From CAYOHR01 sp964512145 (GTDB taxonomy: Bacteria > Bacteroidota > Bacteroidia > Flavobacteriales_G > JALEGO01), in the NCBI GenBank assembly GCA_964512145.1, contig CAZEIM010000029.1, positions 1-32,420 on the forward strand: DNA of 32,420 nucleotides, read 5' to 3'. Shown piece after piece: positions 1 through 8,769 of the stretch. Positions within the stretch are counted from its first letter, which is position 1. The number at the start of each line of letters is the position of its first letter. The position numbers and the translations under genes were made by a program. Below the pieces are notes generated by a model. The model did not search any database. It was not told the DNA's origin and saw only the letters and a program-made list of their open reading frames with translations.

Positions 1-193
1 TTATAAAATAAACATTACAGATAATAAAGGTAAATTACACGAATACATAGGCCCAGTATTTTTGATAAGGTAATGCTTGTAAATATTCAAAATATATTAT
101 TATTCAAATTAATACTATAAAATTTCATGATATATTAACTCTATAAATACGCATAATAATGCATATTTGTATTCATGTACATATAGAGCCTTT

Positions 194-1009
194 ATGAGAA
201 TAGAGTTATTGGCATCGTTTTTTATTATTGGTGTATTTTTTGTTCAAATATCCAACGCACAGTTCACCCAAATCTCATCATCTGCTGGACTTGCCGGAAT
301 AAAGTCAGTAACCTTATCGGATAACGCTATCGTACATAATCCAGCCGGAATTGTTTTACAAGAAAAATTTATGAGTAGCGTATTACTTTCAAATTTGTAT
401 AGTTTGCGTGAGTTAAATGCTGGCTCCATGGCTATTAAATATGCTCCGAATAATTCGGGGGCAGGTTTATATGCCATGAATTTTGGAAATTCTGTTTTTC
501 GTTCTTCAATATATGGATTTTCATATGGGATTTTAGTTACCGAAGGATCATCTTTAGGCGTTCGTTTAAAATATGTTCATGCTAATTATTTATCCAACGA
601 TTTTTATACTGAACCCAAAAGGTTTTTAGCAGATATAGGAACTCGAATTAAAATACAGGAGAACATATTTTTTGGAACGTTTATTGAAAACCTAAGCGGA
701 TATAAATCTAATGAAGTAATATTACCTTTAACTTTTAATGTAGGGATTTCATATATGCCTAGTAAATACTTAACAACGTTTGTTGAGATAAGTAAAGATA
801 TATTTATGGATCCTACCTTAAAATTAGCCCTTGAATTTGTTCCGAATAATACATTTTTCATTCGAGGCGGATTTATGATACATCCATCCATGTACACCTT
901 AGGTTTTGGATACAAACATACACGATGGAAATTTGATGTTAGCTTACAAAACCACGTGTTGCTGGGAAATAGTTTTTTTAGCGGAATACATTATTTCATT
1001 AATAAGTGA
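194..1009 (+). CDS. PorV/PorQ-like outer-membrane beta-barrel protein
   Basis: This is a 271-residue exported protein. I chose ATG 194 because it starts a clean signal peptide (MRIELLASFF..., cut near SNAQ). The longer frame from TTG 167 overlaps a near-consensus -7 box at 162-169 (CATATTTG, one mismatch to TAnnTTTG). Just after the signal comes a segment ending NAIVHNPAGI, the counterpart of the 'DDAS..WNPAG' signature of PorV/PorQ/FadL-like barrels. The rest is alternating beta-strand sequence (YGFSYGILV, LGFGYKH) ending in an aromatic strand (FSGIHYFINK), as expected for a barrel. PorV and PorQ serve T9SS, but many relatives in Bacteroidota have no assigned role, and I cannot say which this is. 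The stop codon overlaps the GTG start of the next gene, so the two are probably translationally coupled. Family assignment is fairly sure; function is not. Confidence 0.75.
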   Translation: MRIELLASFFIIGVFFVQISNAQFTQISSSAGLAGIKSVTLSDNAIVHNPAGIVLQEKFMSSVLLSNLYSLRELNAGSMAIKYAPNNSGAGLYAMNFGNSVFRSSIYGFSYGILVTEGSSLGVRLKYVHANYLSNDFYTEPKRFLADIGTRIKIQENIFFGTFIENLSGYKSNEVILPLTFNVGISYMPSKYLTTFVEISKDIFMDPTLKLALEFVPNNTFFIRGGFMIHPSMYTLGFGYKHTRWKFDVSLQNHVLLGNSFFSGIHYFINK

Positions 1010-3066
1010 AAAAAACGTTTTTATTAATTCTATTTTTATTCTTCATCAATTTTATTCATGCGCAAAACTGGATAAAAAGCCAATCTAAAGAAGATGTTAT
1101 AAAACAGTATATTGAGTTTTTATCTGCTAATTTAGAATCGGAAGATTTAGATATTAATGATATTCTGGATGATTTAGAATTTTACTACGAACACCCTCTC
1201 TCTATAAACACAGCAAGCTATGAAGAACTTAGGAAACTTATTTTTTTAAACGATTTTCAAATAGCTAATATATTAACACATAGAGCTATGTATGGCCCTT
1301 TTTTAAGCATTTATGAATTACAAGTTTTAGAGGGATTTGACATACAATCATTACAATGGATTACACCATTTATTACAGTACAAGAAAAGTTTACAATAAA
1401 CGATTCATTTTTTAAATCTGCACTTAATAATTCAAGTCATGAGTTTTTTTTACAATCGAACAGAACTCTAGAGTTAAGTAATGGATATTTACCTAAAGAA
1501 GATGGCACAACAGCTTATTTAGGTAGCCCATACAGAGTAACTTCCAGATACCGATTTAAATCAAATAATTTTAGGGCAGTATTCAATGCAGAAAAAGACC
1601 CCGGAGAACAATTATTTACCGGAACTCAAAAACGAGGATTCGACTTTTATTCAGGACATATATATTATGAGAACAAAACATTTTTACGAAAATTAATTTT
1701 AGGAGACTATCATATGGAATTTGGTCAAGGCTTATCTTTTTGGACTTCCAGAGCCTTTTCCAAAACTCAGGATATATTTATGGTTAAAAAAAATCCTAGG
1801 GGAATTTCTCCATACAATTCATTGATGGAAAGTAATTTTTTAAGGGGAGGAGCCATAGAAATAGGAAACGAAAAATTTCAAACAACCTTTTTTTATTCAG
1901 ATCGATTATTAGATGGCTCCATTCAACAAGCCGATTCAATAGAAGATGAAAGCGATTTGATTTTTACATCCATTAACATTTCCGGATACCACAGAACTCT
2001 AAATGAATTAGTTAAAAAAAATAGTATTTCTGAACAAATTTTAGGGATATCGCCCACTATTCGGATACAAAAATTTAAAATATCCGGAATCGCAGTACAA
2101 AGGCTTAGAAATGCTACATTCGACAGAAGCATTAAATTATATAATCAATTTTTTCCAGATACATCGAAAAACAGCCTTCAAATGGGTTTATCGTACGATT
2201 ATTTGCTTAAAAATATATTGATTTTTGGAGAAGTATCTAAAAATATTACTGGAGCACCTGCGTTTTTAAACGGCTTAATTGCCAGTTTAGGAAAAACTAC
2301 TTCTATTTCTTTAGTACATAGAAATTATCCCAGAGATTTTAACTTTATATATAATAATGCTTTTCGTGAATCGTATGCATCCAATGAAAAAGGCTTGTAT
2401 ATTGGTATAAATCATCAGTTTAACAGAAAATGGAAATTGGATATTTATGCCGACAGGTTTCAGTTTTCATGGCTTACCTATTATATTTCTTCCCCATCTT
2501 TCGGAACCGATTATTTTGCGCAACTAAATTATATACCTAAAAAAAGATCGTTAGTGTATATCAGAGTAAGAGCTGAGCAAAAAAACAGAGATAACAAAGA
2601 GTATACAATAACAAAAGTAAGCCCTTATAATAGGTATTTTATCAGGTTTCACTACGAAACAGAGCTTACCAAACAATTATCTTTAGAGTCCAGAATAGAA
2701 TGGAACAAAACATTAATTCAAAATAATACCGAGTTTGGATATTTAATATACCAAGATGTTTCTTATAGGATTCGTTATTTTAAAATAATTGGAAGAATAG
2801 CCTTATTTGATACAGATTCATACAATTCAAGAATATATGCTTTCGAAAATAATCTTAAGTATCAGTTTTTTATTCCTGCTTTTTACGATAAAGGGTATCG
2901 TTGGTATTTATTAAGTGAATACAATACAAAATTTGGAATAAAATTTCAAAGCAAAGTATCACAAACTTTTTTTTCGAACCGAGCTAACATAGGAAGTGGT
3001 AACGATTTAATTGAAGGGAATAAAAGAACAGATGTTTCTGTAGCTGTAATTTTGTCGTTTAAATAG
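1006..3066 (+). CDS. Helix-hairpin-helix (ComEA-like) protein with outer-membrane barrel-like body
   Basis: This 686-residue protein starts at GTG 1006, inside the previous stop codon (GTGA overlap). A signal peptide (MKKTFLLILFLFFINFIHAQ) leads the product into the envelope. Residues about 66-125 form two helix-hairpin-helix-like units: INTASYEELRKLIFLNDFQI, then the FLSIYELQVLEGF segment, as in ComEA. From about residue 150 on, the sequence is amphipathic beta-strand rich, with repeated R/Y/F pairs (YRFKSNNFRAVFNAE, RIRYFKIIGRIALF), and it ends in an aromatic strand (VAVILSFK). This architecture is a known but uncharacterised Bacteroidota family. HhH units bind DNA in ComEA and in cytosolic enzymes, so a role in DNA handling at the surface is possible but unproven; they could equally act as a structural module. 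The gene ends one base before the oppositely oriented DUF962 gene. Confidence 0.8.
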   Translation: MKKTFLLILFLFFINFIHAQNWIKSQSKEDVIKQYIEFLSANLESEDLDINDILDDLEFYYEHPLSINTASYEELRKLIFLNDFQIANILTHRAMYGPFLSIYELQVLEGFDIQSLQWITPFITVQEKFTINDSFFKSALNNSSHEFFLQSNRTLELSNGYLPKEDGTTAYLGSPYRVTSRYRFKSNNFRAVFNAEKDPGEQLFTGTQKRGFDFYSGHIYYENKTFLRKLILGDYHMEFGQGLSFWTSRAFSKTQDIFMVKKNPRGISPYNSLMESNFLRGGAIEIGNEKFQTTFFYSDRLLDGSIQQADSIEDESDLIFTSINISGYHRTLNELVKKNSISEQILGISPTIRIQKFKISGIAVQRLRNATFDRSIKLYNQFFPDTSKNSLQMGLSYDYLLKNILIFGEVSKNITGAPAFLNGLIASLGKTTSISLVHRNYPRDFNFIYNNAFRESYASNEKGLYIGINHQFNRKWKLDIYADRFQFSWLTYYISSPSFGTDYFAQLNYIPKKRSLVYIRVRAEQKNRDNKEYTITKVSPYNRYFIRFHYETELTKQLSLESRIEWNKTLIQNNTEFGYLIYQDVSYRIRYFKIIGRIALFDTDSYNSRIYAFENNLKYQFFIPAFYDKGYRWYLLSEYNTKFGIKFQSKVSQTFFSNRANIGSGNDLIEGNKRTDVSVAVILSFK

Positions 3067-3067
3067 C

Positions 3068-3391
3068 TTATTTTTCTCCCCAAGATTGTTTACCTATAAT
3101 AATTTCAAAATACAATTTAAAATCGCATAAAAGGGATAAAAAGGGGTGTTTAAAAGCGGCAGGTTTATTTTTTTCGAATCCAAAATGGCCTATCCAAGCA
3201 AAAAAATAGGGGACAAGTATAGTGGGAATTATAAACCAAATATTTTGATCGTAAAATATGAAAAATAAAAACACAAAGAATAGTGTAGTTCCAATAAAGT
3301 GGAAAATTCGGGTAGATTTTTTAGTATGTTCAGATAAATAAAAGGGGTAAAAATCTTTTACCCCTTTAAATTTTCTATTTGAACTTATCAT
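3068..3391 (-). CDS. DUF962 / Mpo1-like small membrane protein
   Basis: This 107-residue protein matches the DUF962 (Mpo1-like) family. The signatures are FYPFYLSEH near the N-terminus, RIFHFIGT, two hydrophobic segments (about residues 33-45 and 50-66), then WIGHFGFEKNKPAAFKHP and a final DFKLYFEI motif. The conserved His residues (HFIGT, GHFGFE) are those that bind iron in yeast Mpo1, a dioxygenase that removes one carbon from 2-hydroxy fatty acids. A similar lipid role here is inferred from the family only. The start lies 3 bp after the stop of the upstream coiled-coil gene, so the two are probably co-transcribed. A strong hairpin lies inside its first codons (see 3341-3367) and may limit expression. 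Confidence 0.85.
   Translation of the reverse strand: MISSNRKFKGVKDFYPFYLSEHTKKSTRIFHFIGTTLFFVFLFFIFYDQNIWFIIPTILVPYFFAWIGHFGFEKNKPAAFKHPFLSLLCDFKLYFEIIIGKQSWGEK
3341..3367 (-). terminator. Strong hairpin inside the 5' end of the DUF962 gene, terminator-like
   Basis: Arms 3341-3352 (AAAGGGGTAAAA) and 3356-3367 (TTTTACCCCTTT) are perfect 12-bp complements around a 3-base loop. Read leftward, the stem is followed by a T-rich run (TATTTATC). It begins 24 bases inside the DUF962 coding region, right after the coiled-coil gene ends. It could end or attenuate transcription from the upstream gene. It could also be a by-product of the conserved codons for KGVKDFYPF. Confidence 0.4.
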
Positions 3392-3394
3392 GAA

Positions 3395-4318
3395 TTACTT
3401 TAAGGTAAACTTAGAGCTTCCAAGCTCTAAACCATCTGAAAATAATTGTACAATATAGTCTCCTTTCGTTAAAGGATTATTTACATCCCAATACATACAA
3501 ACATCTAAGCTGGAAGTATTGTAATCTATTTCTTTTTTAGCCGTGTAAATACTTGAATGACCATTTACGGTAAATTCATCATCTTTTTGCTCTCCTAATA
3601 CAGATCCAAATGGACTTATAATTCGAAGGTATACGTTTCTTTTACCTGCTCGAGCAATTTTATTTTCGTTAATCACAAAGCAACATTTAACAACATCTGT
3701 TCGGCTTGCTTTATCAGTATCTTTATTCGCTCCGCTAGATTTTTTAATTTGTCCTACCGTTTTAATATTAATAGCTTGTAATAAAGAACCAACTTTTACT
3801 TTTTCAGCCAATTCTCTTTTTTCTTTGTCTAAGCTGGTGTACATCTCTTTTTGAGTACTTAATTCACCTTTAACGGTTAAGTTTTCTACTGTTAAATTTT
3901 GGTTTAACGTATTTAAAGAATCAATCGTATGAACATACCCTTTCATAATTTCTCGTAAGGTTTCGGTTTCTTTACGCAACTTATTAATCGTAAAATCTTT
4001 GTTTTTTGCCTGTTCAATCAGCTTTTTAATTTTTTCTTTTTCTTCGAGTAATTCGTTCGAAAGTGTTTGATTTTGTTGAGTTAAATCGTCATACTGACGA
4101 AGCATTAAATTTAATTCAGCAATAGCTGCGTCTTTTTCTTTTTGTTCAAAATCTACTTCTTTGTCGCACGCGCTTAGTTGTTCTTCTAATTTTACTTTAT
4201 TAGAATACAGAAGAATACTTGATATTAAACTAATACCAAATAATACAGATAAAATAATAACCAATACTTTGTTATTATTTTTTTTAGTGTTGTTGGGTGT
4301 TGACGGTGTTGCAGTCAT
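3395..4318 (-). CDS. Single-pass membrane protein with long coiled coil
   Basis: I do not recognise a named family for this 307-residue protein. Residues 1-17 are polar and rich in Asn and Lys. Residues about 18-39 (VLVIILSVLFGISLISSILLY) form one membrane segment. Residues about 42-185 are a heptad-like coiled coil rich in E, K, L and Q. The C-terminal part, about 190-307, looks like a small beta domain (NVYLRIISPFGSVL, GDYIVQLFSDGLELGSSKF) and could be Ig-like. The topology suggests an anchor in the inner membrane with the coil and beta domain in the periplasm; a structural or scaffolding role is a guess. An exact -7 motif lies 25 bases upstream of the start. The gene is divergent from the comF-type gene and upstream of DUF962. 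Confidence 0.8.
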   Translation of the reverse strand: MTATPSTPNNTKKNNNKVLVIILSVLFGISLISSILLYSNKVKLEEQLSACDKEVDFEQKEKDAAIAELNLMLRQYDDLTQQNQTLSNELLEEKEKIKKLIEQAKNKDFTINKLRKETETLREIMKGYVHTIDSLNTLNQNLTVENLTVKGELSTQKEMYTSLDKEKRELAEKVKVGSLLQAINIKTVGQIKKSSGANKDTDKASRTDVVKCCFVINENKIARAGKRNVYLRIISPFGSVLGEQKDDEFTVNGHSSIYTAKKEIDYNTSSLDVCMYWDVNNPLTKGDYIVQLFSDGLELGSSKFTLK

Positions 4319-4343
4319 AATAATAAAATTTTGTTTTGTATAA

Positions 4344-4351
4344 CAAATATA
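4344..4351 (-). promoter_or_regulatory. -7 promoter element (TATATTTG) of the coiled-coil gene
   Basis: On the minus strand this reads TATATTTG, an exact match to the Bacteroidota -7 consensus TAnnTTTG. It is 25 bases from the ATG at 4318, in a 59-bp divergent intergenic region. No clear TTTG -33 element was found at the usual distance. Confidence 0.5.
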
Positions 4352-4377
4352 TGTAAATTATACATACCTAGTAAATT

Positions 4378-5067
4378 ATGTTTTATTTATCCCAAAATAT
4401 ACATCTGTTAAGCTTTTTATACCCCAAAATCTGTATTCATTGTAAAAAAGCGGTATACCAAAAAGAAAAAATTTTATGCATATCATGCGCTCAAAAGTTT
4501 AACAAATTGATACATACGCATCAAGATCATGTTGAGTTTTATCACACGTTTTCAAGCATTCACTTTATCTTCTTTACGTATTTCAAAAAAAATGAACCTA
4601 TACACTCCTTGCTCCATAATTTCAAGTATAAAGGAAATATATACATAGGAAAGTATTTGGGTGGTAAAATGGCCGAATTGATACAACCATTAAATATAAC
4701 AGCCGACTATATTTTACCGGTACCAATGCATCCGATTAAAGAAATCAAAAGATCGTTTAATCAATGTGAAATTTTATCTCGCGAAATTTCAGATATTACT
4801 CAAATTCCTATTATTCCTAAAGGAGCTATCATCAAAACTTTTTTAGGGGAGTCTCAAACTAAAAAAAGTAAGATGAAAAGATTGAAAGAAAAAGAAAATA
4901 GCTTTTTGCTAATTAAACCTGAATATTTCGAAGGTAAAAACATCATGATAATAGATGATGTGTTTTCAACCGGAGCAACGATGTATGCTTTATTAGATGC
5001 CATACAATCTATAAAAAACATTCGTATTACCATTTTTGTATTGGCATATAATAAAATGTCATTATGA
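4378..5067 (+). CDS. ComF family phosphoribosyltransferase-like protein
   Basis: This 229-residue protein has the ComF layout. At the N-terminus is a probable zinc-binding double Cys pair (C19-x2-C22 and C34-x2-C37). A short spacer leads to a type I phosphoribosyltransferase fold with ILPVPMHP (about residue 117) and the PRPP-binding loop IIDDVFSTGAT (about 190-200). ComF helps take up DNA by natural transformation in Firmicutes and Proteobacteria. In Bacteroidota the gene is usually present without proof of that role, so competence is only a family-based suggestion. The end overlaps the end of anmK on the opposite strand by 6 bp (convergent). The start ATG 4378 is preceded by an AT-rich stretch without a recognisable ribosome-binding site. 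Confidence 0.88.
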   Translation: MFYLSQNIHLLSFLYPKICIHCKKAVYQKEKILCISCAQKFNKLIHTHQDHVEFYHTFSSIHFIFFTYFKKNEPIHSLLHNFKYKGNIYIGKYLGGKMAELIQPLNITADYILPVPMHPIKEIKRSFNQCEILSREISDITQIPIIPKGAIIKTFLGESQTKKSKMKRLKEKENSFLLIKPEYFEGKNIMIIDDVFSTGATMYALLDAIQSIKNIRITIFVLAYNKMSL

Positions 5068-6129
5068 TAAATACATGGCTCCAGACACTGAGTTTTTGCT
5101 AGCTCCCGTGACCTGTGTATATACATTTTCTATATTTAATTCCCGTAATAGTCCTAAAAAAGCAAAAATCAGAGCTTCCTTAAACTGAACAAGTGAAAGC
5201 TCAGGAACTCTAAAATCAATGGTGTTTGAATTTAATTCCTGTAATAAATATGTGTTTAGTGCGCCACCTCCGGTAACCAAAACATTTTTTATATGGTATT
5301 CTTTGCATATGGATTGAATTTGAAAAGCAATGTGTTTCGTAAAGGTGTGAAGCACATCATATACATTATATTGAGATAAAAGCTTTATTATATTCGTCTC
5401 AACCCATTCTTTGCCTAGTGATTTTGGAGGAGATTCTTGGTAATATGATAAATTGTTTAATGAATCAAATAGAGTAGGAATAAAGGTTCCTTTTGATGCT
5501 AAAATACCGTCTTTATCGAACGAAAATCCTAATTTTTCTGCAAAAGCATTTAAAACAATGTTTACTGGACAAATATCAAAAGCATATAGCCTATTATTTA
5601 CTGAGTCCTGTAAAGAGATGTTAGCAAATCCACCAAGGTTTAAATAAGCATCGAAATCTGAAAACAACAGCATATCTCCAACCGGAACTAAGGGAGCACC
5701 TTGACCCCCTAAGGCAACGTCTGTAACTCTAAAATCGCTTATCGTTTTTATTCCAGTTAAAGCAGCAATGGTTCCCCCACAACCTATTTGATACGTTATG
5801 CCTTTTTTGGGCTCATGAAAAATGGTGTGTCCGTGAGAAGAGATGCTTTGTATTTCGTGCTTATTAATATTGTTGTTTTTAATAAATTGATTAATTTGAT
5901 TTGCCGTAAATTGAGCAAATTCAATATGTAAATAAGCTAAATCTTTAGCACTGGCATAAAATGCTTTTTGTAGAGTATTTTTGTGCTCTTCCGTGTATTT
6001 AATGGTTTCTGCATGAAGAATTTTCCAAGACCATTTTTGATTGTCTACTCTAAAATTACAATACGCTATATCTAGACCATCTAAGGAGGTTCCAGACATA
6101 ACTCCAATTACGTTCCAACTATTTCTCAT
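5062..6129 (-). CDS. anmK: Anhydro-N-acetylmuramic acid kinase
   Basis: AnmK phosphorylates 1,6-anhydro-N-acetylmuramic acid, opening the anhydro ring to give MurNAc-6-phosphate during cell-wall recycling. The 355-residue protein begins with the phosphate-binding motif GVMSGTSLDGLD (residues 9-20). It then shows SSHGHTIFHEP, DFRVTDVALGGQGAPLVP (the family's central signature), LNLGGFANIS, and a C-terminal adenosine motif VTGGGALNTYL. Length fits the family, which is usually 360-390. The FDICPVNIVLNAFAEKLG segment replaces the DTGPGN form of proteobacterial enzymes and is, to my knowledge, usual in Bacteroidota. The start overlaps the mutY stop by 4 bp, so it is likely translated from the same mRNA as mutY and the adenosyltransferase gene. 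Confidence 0.95.
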   Translation of the reverse strand: MRNSWNVIGVMSGTSLDGLDIAYCNFRVDNQKWSWKILHAETIKYTEEHKNTLQKAFYASAKDLAYLHIEFAQFTANQINQFIKNNNINKHEIQSISSHGHTIFHEPKKGITYQIGCGGTIAALTGIKTISDFRVTDVALGGQGAPLVPVGDMLLFSDFDAYLNLGGFANISLQDSVNNRLYAFDICPVNIVLNAFAEKLGFSFDKDGILASKGTFIPTLFDSLNNLSYYQESPPKSLGKEWVETNIIKLLSQYNVYDVLHTFTKHIAFQIQSICKEYHIKNVLVTGGGALNTYLLQELNSNTIDFRVPELSLVQFKEALIFAFLGLLRELNIENVYTQVTGASKNSVSGAMYLS

Positions 6130-7199
6130 TGATTTGATAAATATTTTTGTATAACTACCGGAAGCCCAAGCAACTCCAATTCATTTTTTTCGATCCATGT
6201 CCCTTCTTTAATATCGCTAGTTTTAGTATGAATGGCTTCAATTTGAATAGGCCAAAACCGAATATGCAGTAATTGATGGGATAAGACATGTTTTATAATA
6301 TCAGAAGGATTATATATTTTAAAATTTTTTGAAAAAACAGAAACCCAGTCCACAACGTGATTTTTCACCTCATCATCATCCTTTTGTGTTTGATATTCCA
6401 TTAAATATGGCTCGTATAATCCATTCCAAATATCCTTTTTGGCACGCTTTTTTAAAAATATTTTCGAACCATGCTCCATAATTACATATTCAAAATATCG
6501 ATGTTTTTTATTTATTTTTTGTTTTTTGGGAGGATAGTTTTTTACCTTATTAAGCCCATACGCTATACAGCTTTTTTGAAAAGGACATATGGAACAATTA
6601 GGATTCGTTGGAACACATTGCAATGCTCCAAATTCCATAATAGCTTGATTAAATTGAGCGGGATTATCGGTTAAAATATGTTTGGAAACAACATTAAATA
6701 TTTTTTTTTTAAAATCGGTGTTATCCACATTTCCGTTAATTCCATACACTCGCGAAATTACGCGCACTACATTGCCATCTATTACGGGTGTAATTTCATT
6801 AAAACAAAATGAGGCTATTGCCGAAGCAGTATAATTTCCAATGCCTTTTAGCTTTATTAATTCATCATACTTGTTTGGAAAAGTTCCTTGAAAATTTTCT
6901 ACAAGATGTTTTGCGGTAGCATGCATATTTCTGGCTCTAGAGTAATATCCTAATCCTTTCCAAGTACTTAGTATTTCATCTTCAGAAGCTTTTGCAAAAT
7001 GTTGAATAGATGGAAATCGATCAATAAATTTATAATAATATGGCAAGCCTTGATTAACTCTTGTTTGTTGAAGTATAATTTCGGATATCCAAATAAAATA
7101 AGGGTCTTTAGTCTCTCTCCAGGGTAAATCTCTTTTATTTTTTTCGTACCAATTTATAATTATAGGGGTAAAATCTTCAATCATTTGATCCATGTTCAA
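6126..7199 (-). CDS. mutY: A/G-specific adenine DNA glycosylase
   Basis: MutY removes adenine mispaired with 8-oxoguanine. Visible features in order: the helical glycosylase start WISEIILQQTRV containing the catalytic Glu; the helix-hairpin-helix IKLKGIGNYTASAIASF (about residues 114-130); VIDGNVVRVISRVYG with the catalytic Asp of the HhH-GPD family; and an iron-sulphur loop with Cys 195, 202, 205 and 211 (spacing 6-2-5, as in MutY/Nth). A C-terminal NUDIX-like domain (about 228-357) follows; in this family it reads 8-oxoG. All key residues are present and the length (357) is normal. It starts 3 bp after the upstream adenosyltransferase gene ends and overlaps anmK by 4 bp, a compact three-gene unit. 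Confidence 0.96.
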   Translation of the reverse strand: MNMDQMIEDFTPIIINWYEKNKRDLPWRETKDPYFIWISEIILQQTRVNQGLPYYYKFIDRFPSIQHFAKASEDEILSTWKGLGYYSRARNMHATAKHLVENFQGTFPNKYDELIKLKGIGNYTASAIASFCFNEITPVIDGNVVRVISRVYGINGNVDNTDFKKKIFNVVSKHILTDNPAQFNQAIMEFGALQCVPTNPNCSICPFQKSCIAYGLNKVKNYPPKKQKINKKHRYFEYVIMEHGSKIFLKKRAKKDIWNGLYEPYLMEYQTQKDDDEVKNHVVDWVSVFSKNFKIYNPSDIIKHVLSHQLLHIRFWPIQIEAIHTKTSDIKEGTWIEKNELELLGLPVVIQKYLSNQ

Positions 7200-7202
7200 A
7201 TA

Positions 7203-7742
7203 CTATTTCGATTTCCATAAAACTTCTTGTACGTTAAAGTGCTGGCTTAAATATCTGGATAAAACAAATAAATAATCAGAAAGTCTATTTAAATAAGGGA
7301 GTATTACCGGGTGTATTTTTTCATGTTCAGCAACTACAACACATAGTCTTTCAGCTCTTCTACATACACATCGGGCAACATGACAAAAAGAAACTACTCT
7401 ATTTCCCCCTGGTAAAATAAAAGATGTTAAAGCGGGTAATTCAAGCTCCATTTCGTCAATTTTTTTTTCCATTTCATCAATTTCTTCAACATATAAAGCT
7501 GGAAGTGAAAGAGTTTCTTTTGTTGCTGCTAAATGCGATCCAATGGTAAATAATATATTCTGTATTTTAATACAGTATGTGGCAATTTCTTTAGGTAATT
7601 CGTAACTTCTTAACACTCCAATGTATGAGTTTAATTCGTCCAATGTTCCGTAAGCCTCAATTCTGATATGATGTTTCGATACTTTTTCGCCTCCAAGTAA
7701 ACTAGTAATACCCTTGTCGCCTTTTTTGGTGTAAATTTTCAT
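7203..7742 (-). CDS. PduO-type cob(I)yrinic acid a,c-diamide / cobalamin adenosyltransferase
   Basis: This enzyme transfers the adenosyl group of ATP to cob(I)alamin to make coenzyme B12. The 179-residue protein has the PduO signatures: the ATP-binding N-terminus IYTKKGDKGITSLLGG (residues 3-18), RIEAYGTLDELNSYIG (about 28-43), FILPGGN in the middle, and VARCVCRRAERL (about 121-132), where the RRAER helix contributes to ATP and cobalamin binding. It is a cytosolic helical-bundle family, normally trimeric. The protein has more Cys than I would expect, but no key residue is missing. It is the first gene of the leftward unit with mutY and anmK; the functional link is not obvious and probably reflects operon packing. 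Confidence 0.93.
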   Translation of the reverse strand: MKIYTKKGDKGITSLLGGEKVSKHHIRIEAYGTLDELNSYIGVLRSYELPKEIATYCIKIQNILFTIGSHLAATKETLSLPALYVEEIDEMEKKIDEMELELPALTSFILPGGNRVVSFCHVARCVCRRAERLCVVVAEHEKIHPVILPYLNRLSDYLFVLSRYLSQHFNVQEVLWKSK

Positions 7743-7829
7743 AGAATGTATTTTTTTAAATATATTTTAAAACAAGTTACTTCTTAAACAAAGTAAAGCT
7801 ATAAATAGTTACATTGCGAAAAAAATTAC

Positions 7830-8711
7830 TTGGCAAATTTTAATACCAAAATTAAACAATACAGCATATTAATACTGTTAGCTTTTATATGGGGTACTTC
7901 GTTTATTTTTATGAAAAAAGGGCTTCAAACTTTTTCAAGCCTAGAAGTTGCATTAATTAGAATTGTTAGCGCAAGTATTGTGTTAATCCCTTTAAGCTTT
8001 AAACATATTTTATTATTAAACCGAAGAAATGTTTGGCTATTTATTGTATCTGGCTTATTAGGAAATGGAATTCCGGCTATACTTTTTGCAACAGCTCAAA
8101 CTAAAATAAACAGCTCATTAGCCGGAATGTTAAATGCAACTACGCCTTTGTTTACAATTGTAGTTGGTTACACGGTATTTAAAAGTACCATAAAAAAACA
8201 TCAGTTACTGGGAACAATTATTGGATTTATTGGAGTATTGGGATTAATGAGTGTTGGAAAAAACATTAATTTTTTTGAAAATATTCAATTTACCGCATTG
8301 GTTACATTAGCTACCCTTATGTATGCGATTAACGTAAACTTAATTACCAAGTATTTAAAAGGATATACCGGATTACAAATATCATCCTTAATTTTTTTAT
8401 TGATTGGGCCTGTGTTTGCTTATTTTTTAATACAATCTGAATTTTATAATAAAATAAATACTTCAAATGATTTGTATAATCTTTCGGCCTTAATTTTATT
8501 AGGAGTTTTAGGCACTGCATTTGCTACTATTTTATTTAACGATTTGTTAAAAGTAACCTCCGCTGTTTTTGCTTCTTCGGTAACCTATTTAATTCCTGTT
8601 TTTGCCATTATTTGGGGATTAATTGACGGAGAAAATATATACCCTTATCAGTATATGTTTATATGCGTTATTTTATTAGGAGTTATGCTTGTAAATTATA
8701 AAAAAGGGTAA
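7830..8711 (+). CDS. EamA-family (DMT) transporter
   Basis: This 293-residue integral membrane protein has ten predicted membrane helices arranged as two EamA repeats. The first repeat opens with LLAFIWGTSFIFMKKGL, the second around residue 150 (ALVTLATLMYAINVNLI). ALIRIVSASIVLIPL and SSVTYLIPVFAIIWG are typical of the family. EamA members export amino acids, nucleotides or metabolites; the substrate cannot be read from sequence. The proposed start is TTG 7830 (MANFNTKIKQ), because the first in-frame ATG (residue 28) would fall inside the first helix. The gene is divergent from the adenosyltransferase and convergent with the ABC exporter, 58 bp away. Confidence 0.85.
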   Translation: MANFNTKIKQYSILILLAFIWGTSFIFMKKGLQTFSSLEVALIRIVSASIVLIPLSFKHILLLNRRNVWLFIVSGLLGNGIPAILFATAQTKINSSLAGMLNATTPLFTIVVGYTVFKSTIKKHQLLGTIIGFIGVLGLMSVGKNINFFENIQFTALVTLATLMYAINVNLITKYLKGYTGLQISSLIFLLIGPVFAYFLIQSEFYNKINTSNDLYNLSALILLGVLGTAFATILFNDLLKVTSAVFASSVTYLIPVFAIIWGLIDGENIYPYQYMFICVILLGVMLVNYKKG

Positions 8712-8769
8712 AGTTTGTTAAGGATTTTTATCATGTAGATCAAGCATATACGGAAAGAGTGCCATTCTT

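Noticed and set aside
167..193. Upstream extension of the PorV/PorQ-like gene to TTG 167
   Set aside because: The nine extra residues would spoil the signal peptide start and overlap a near-consensus -7 box; ATG 194 is better.
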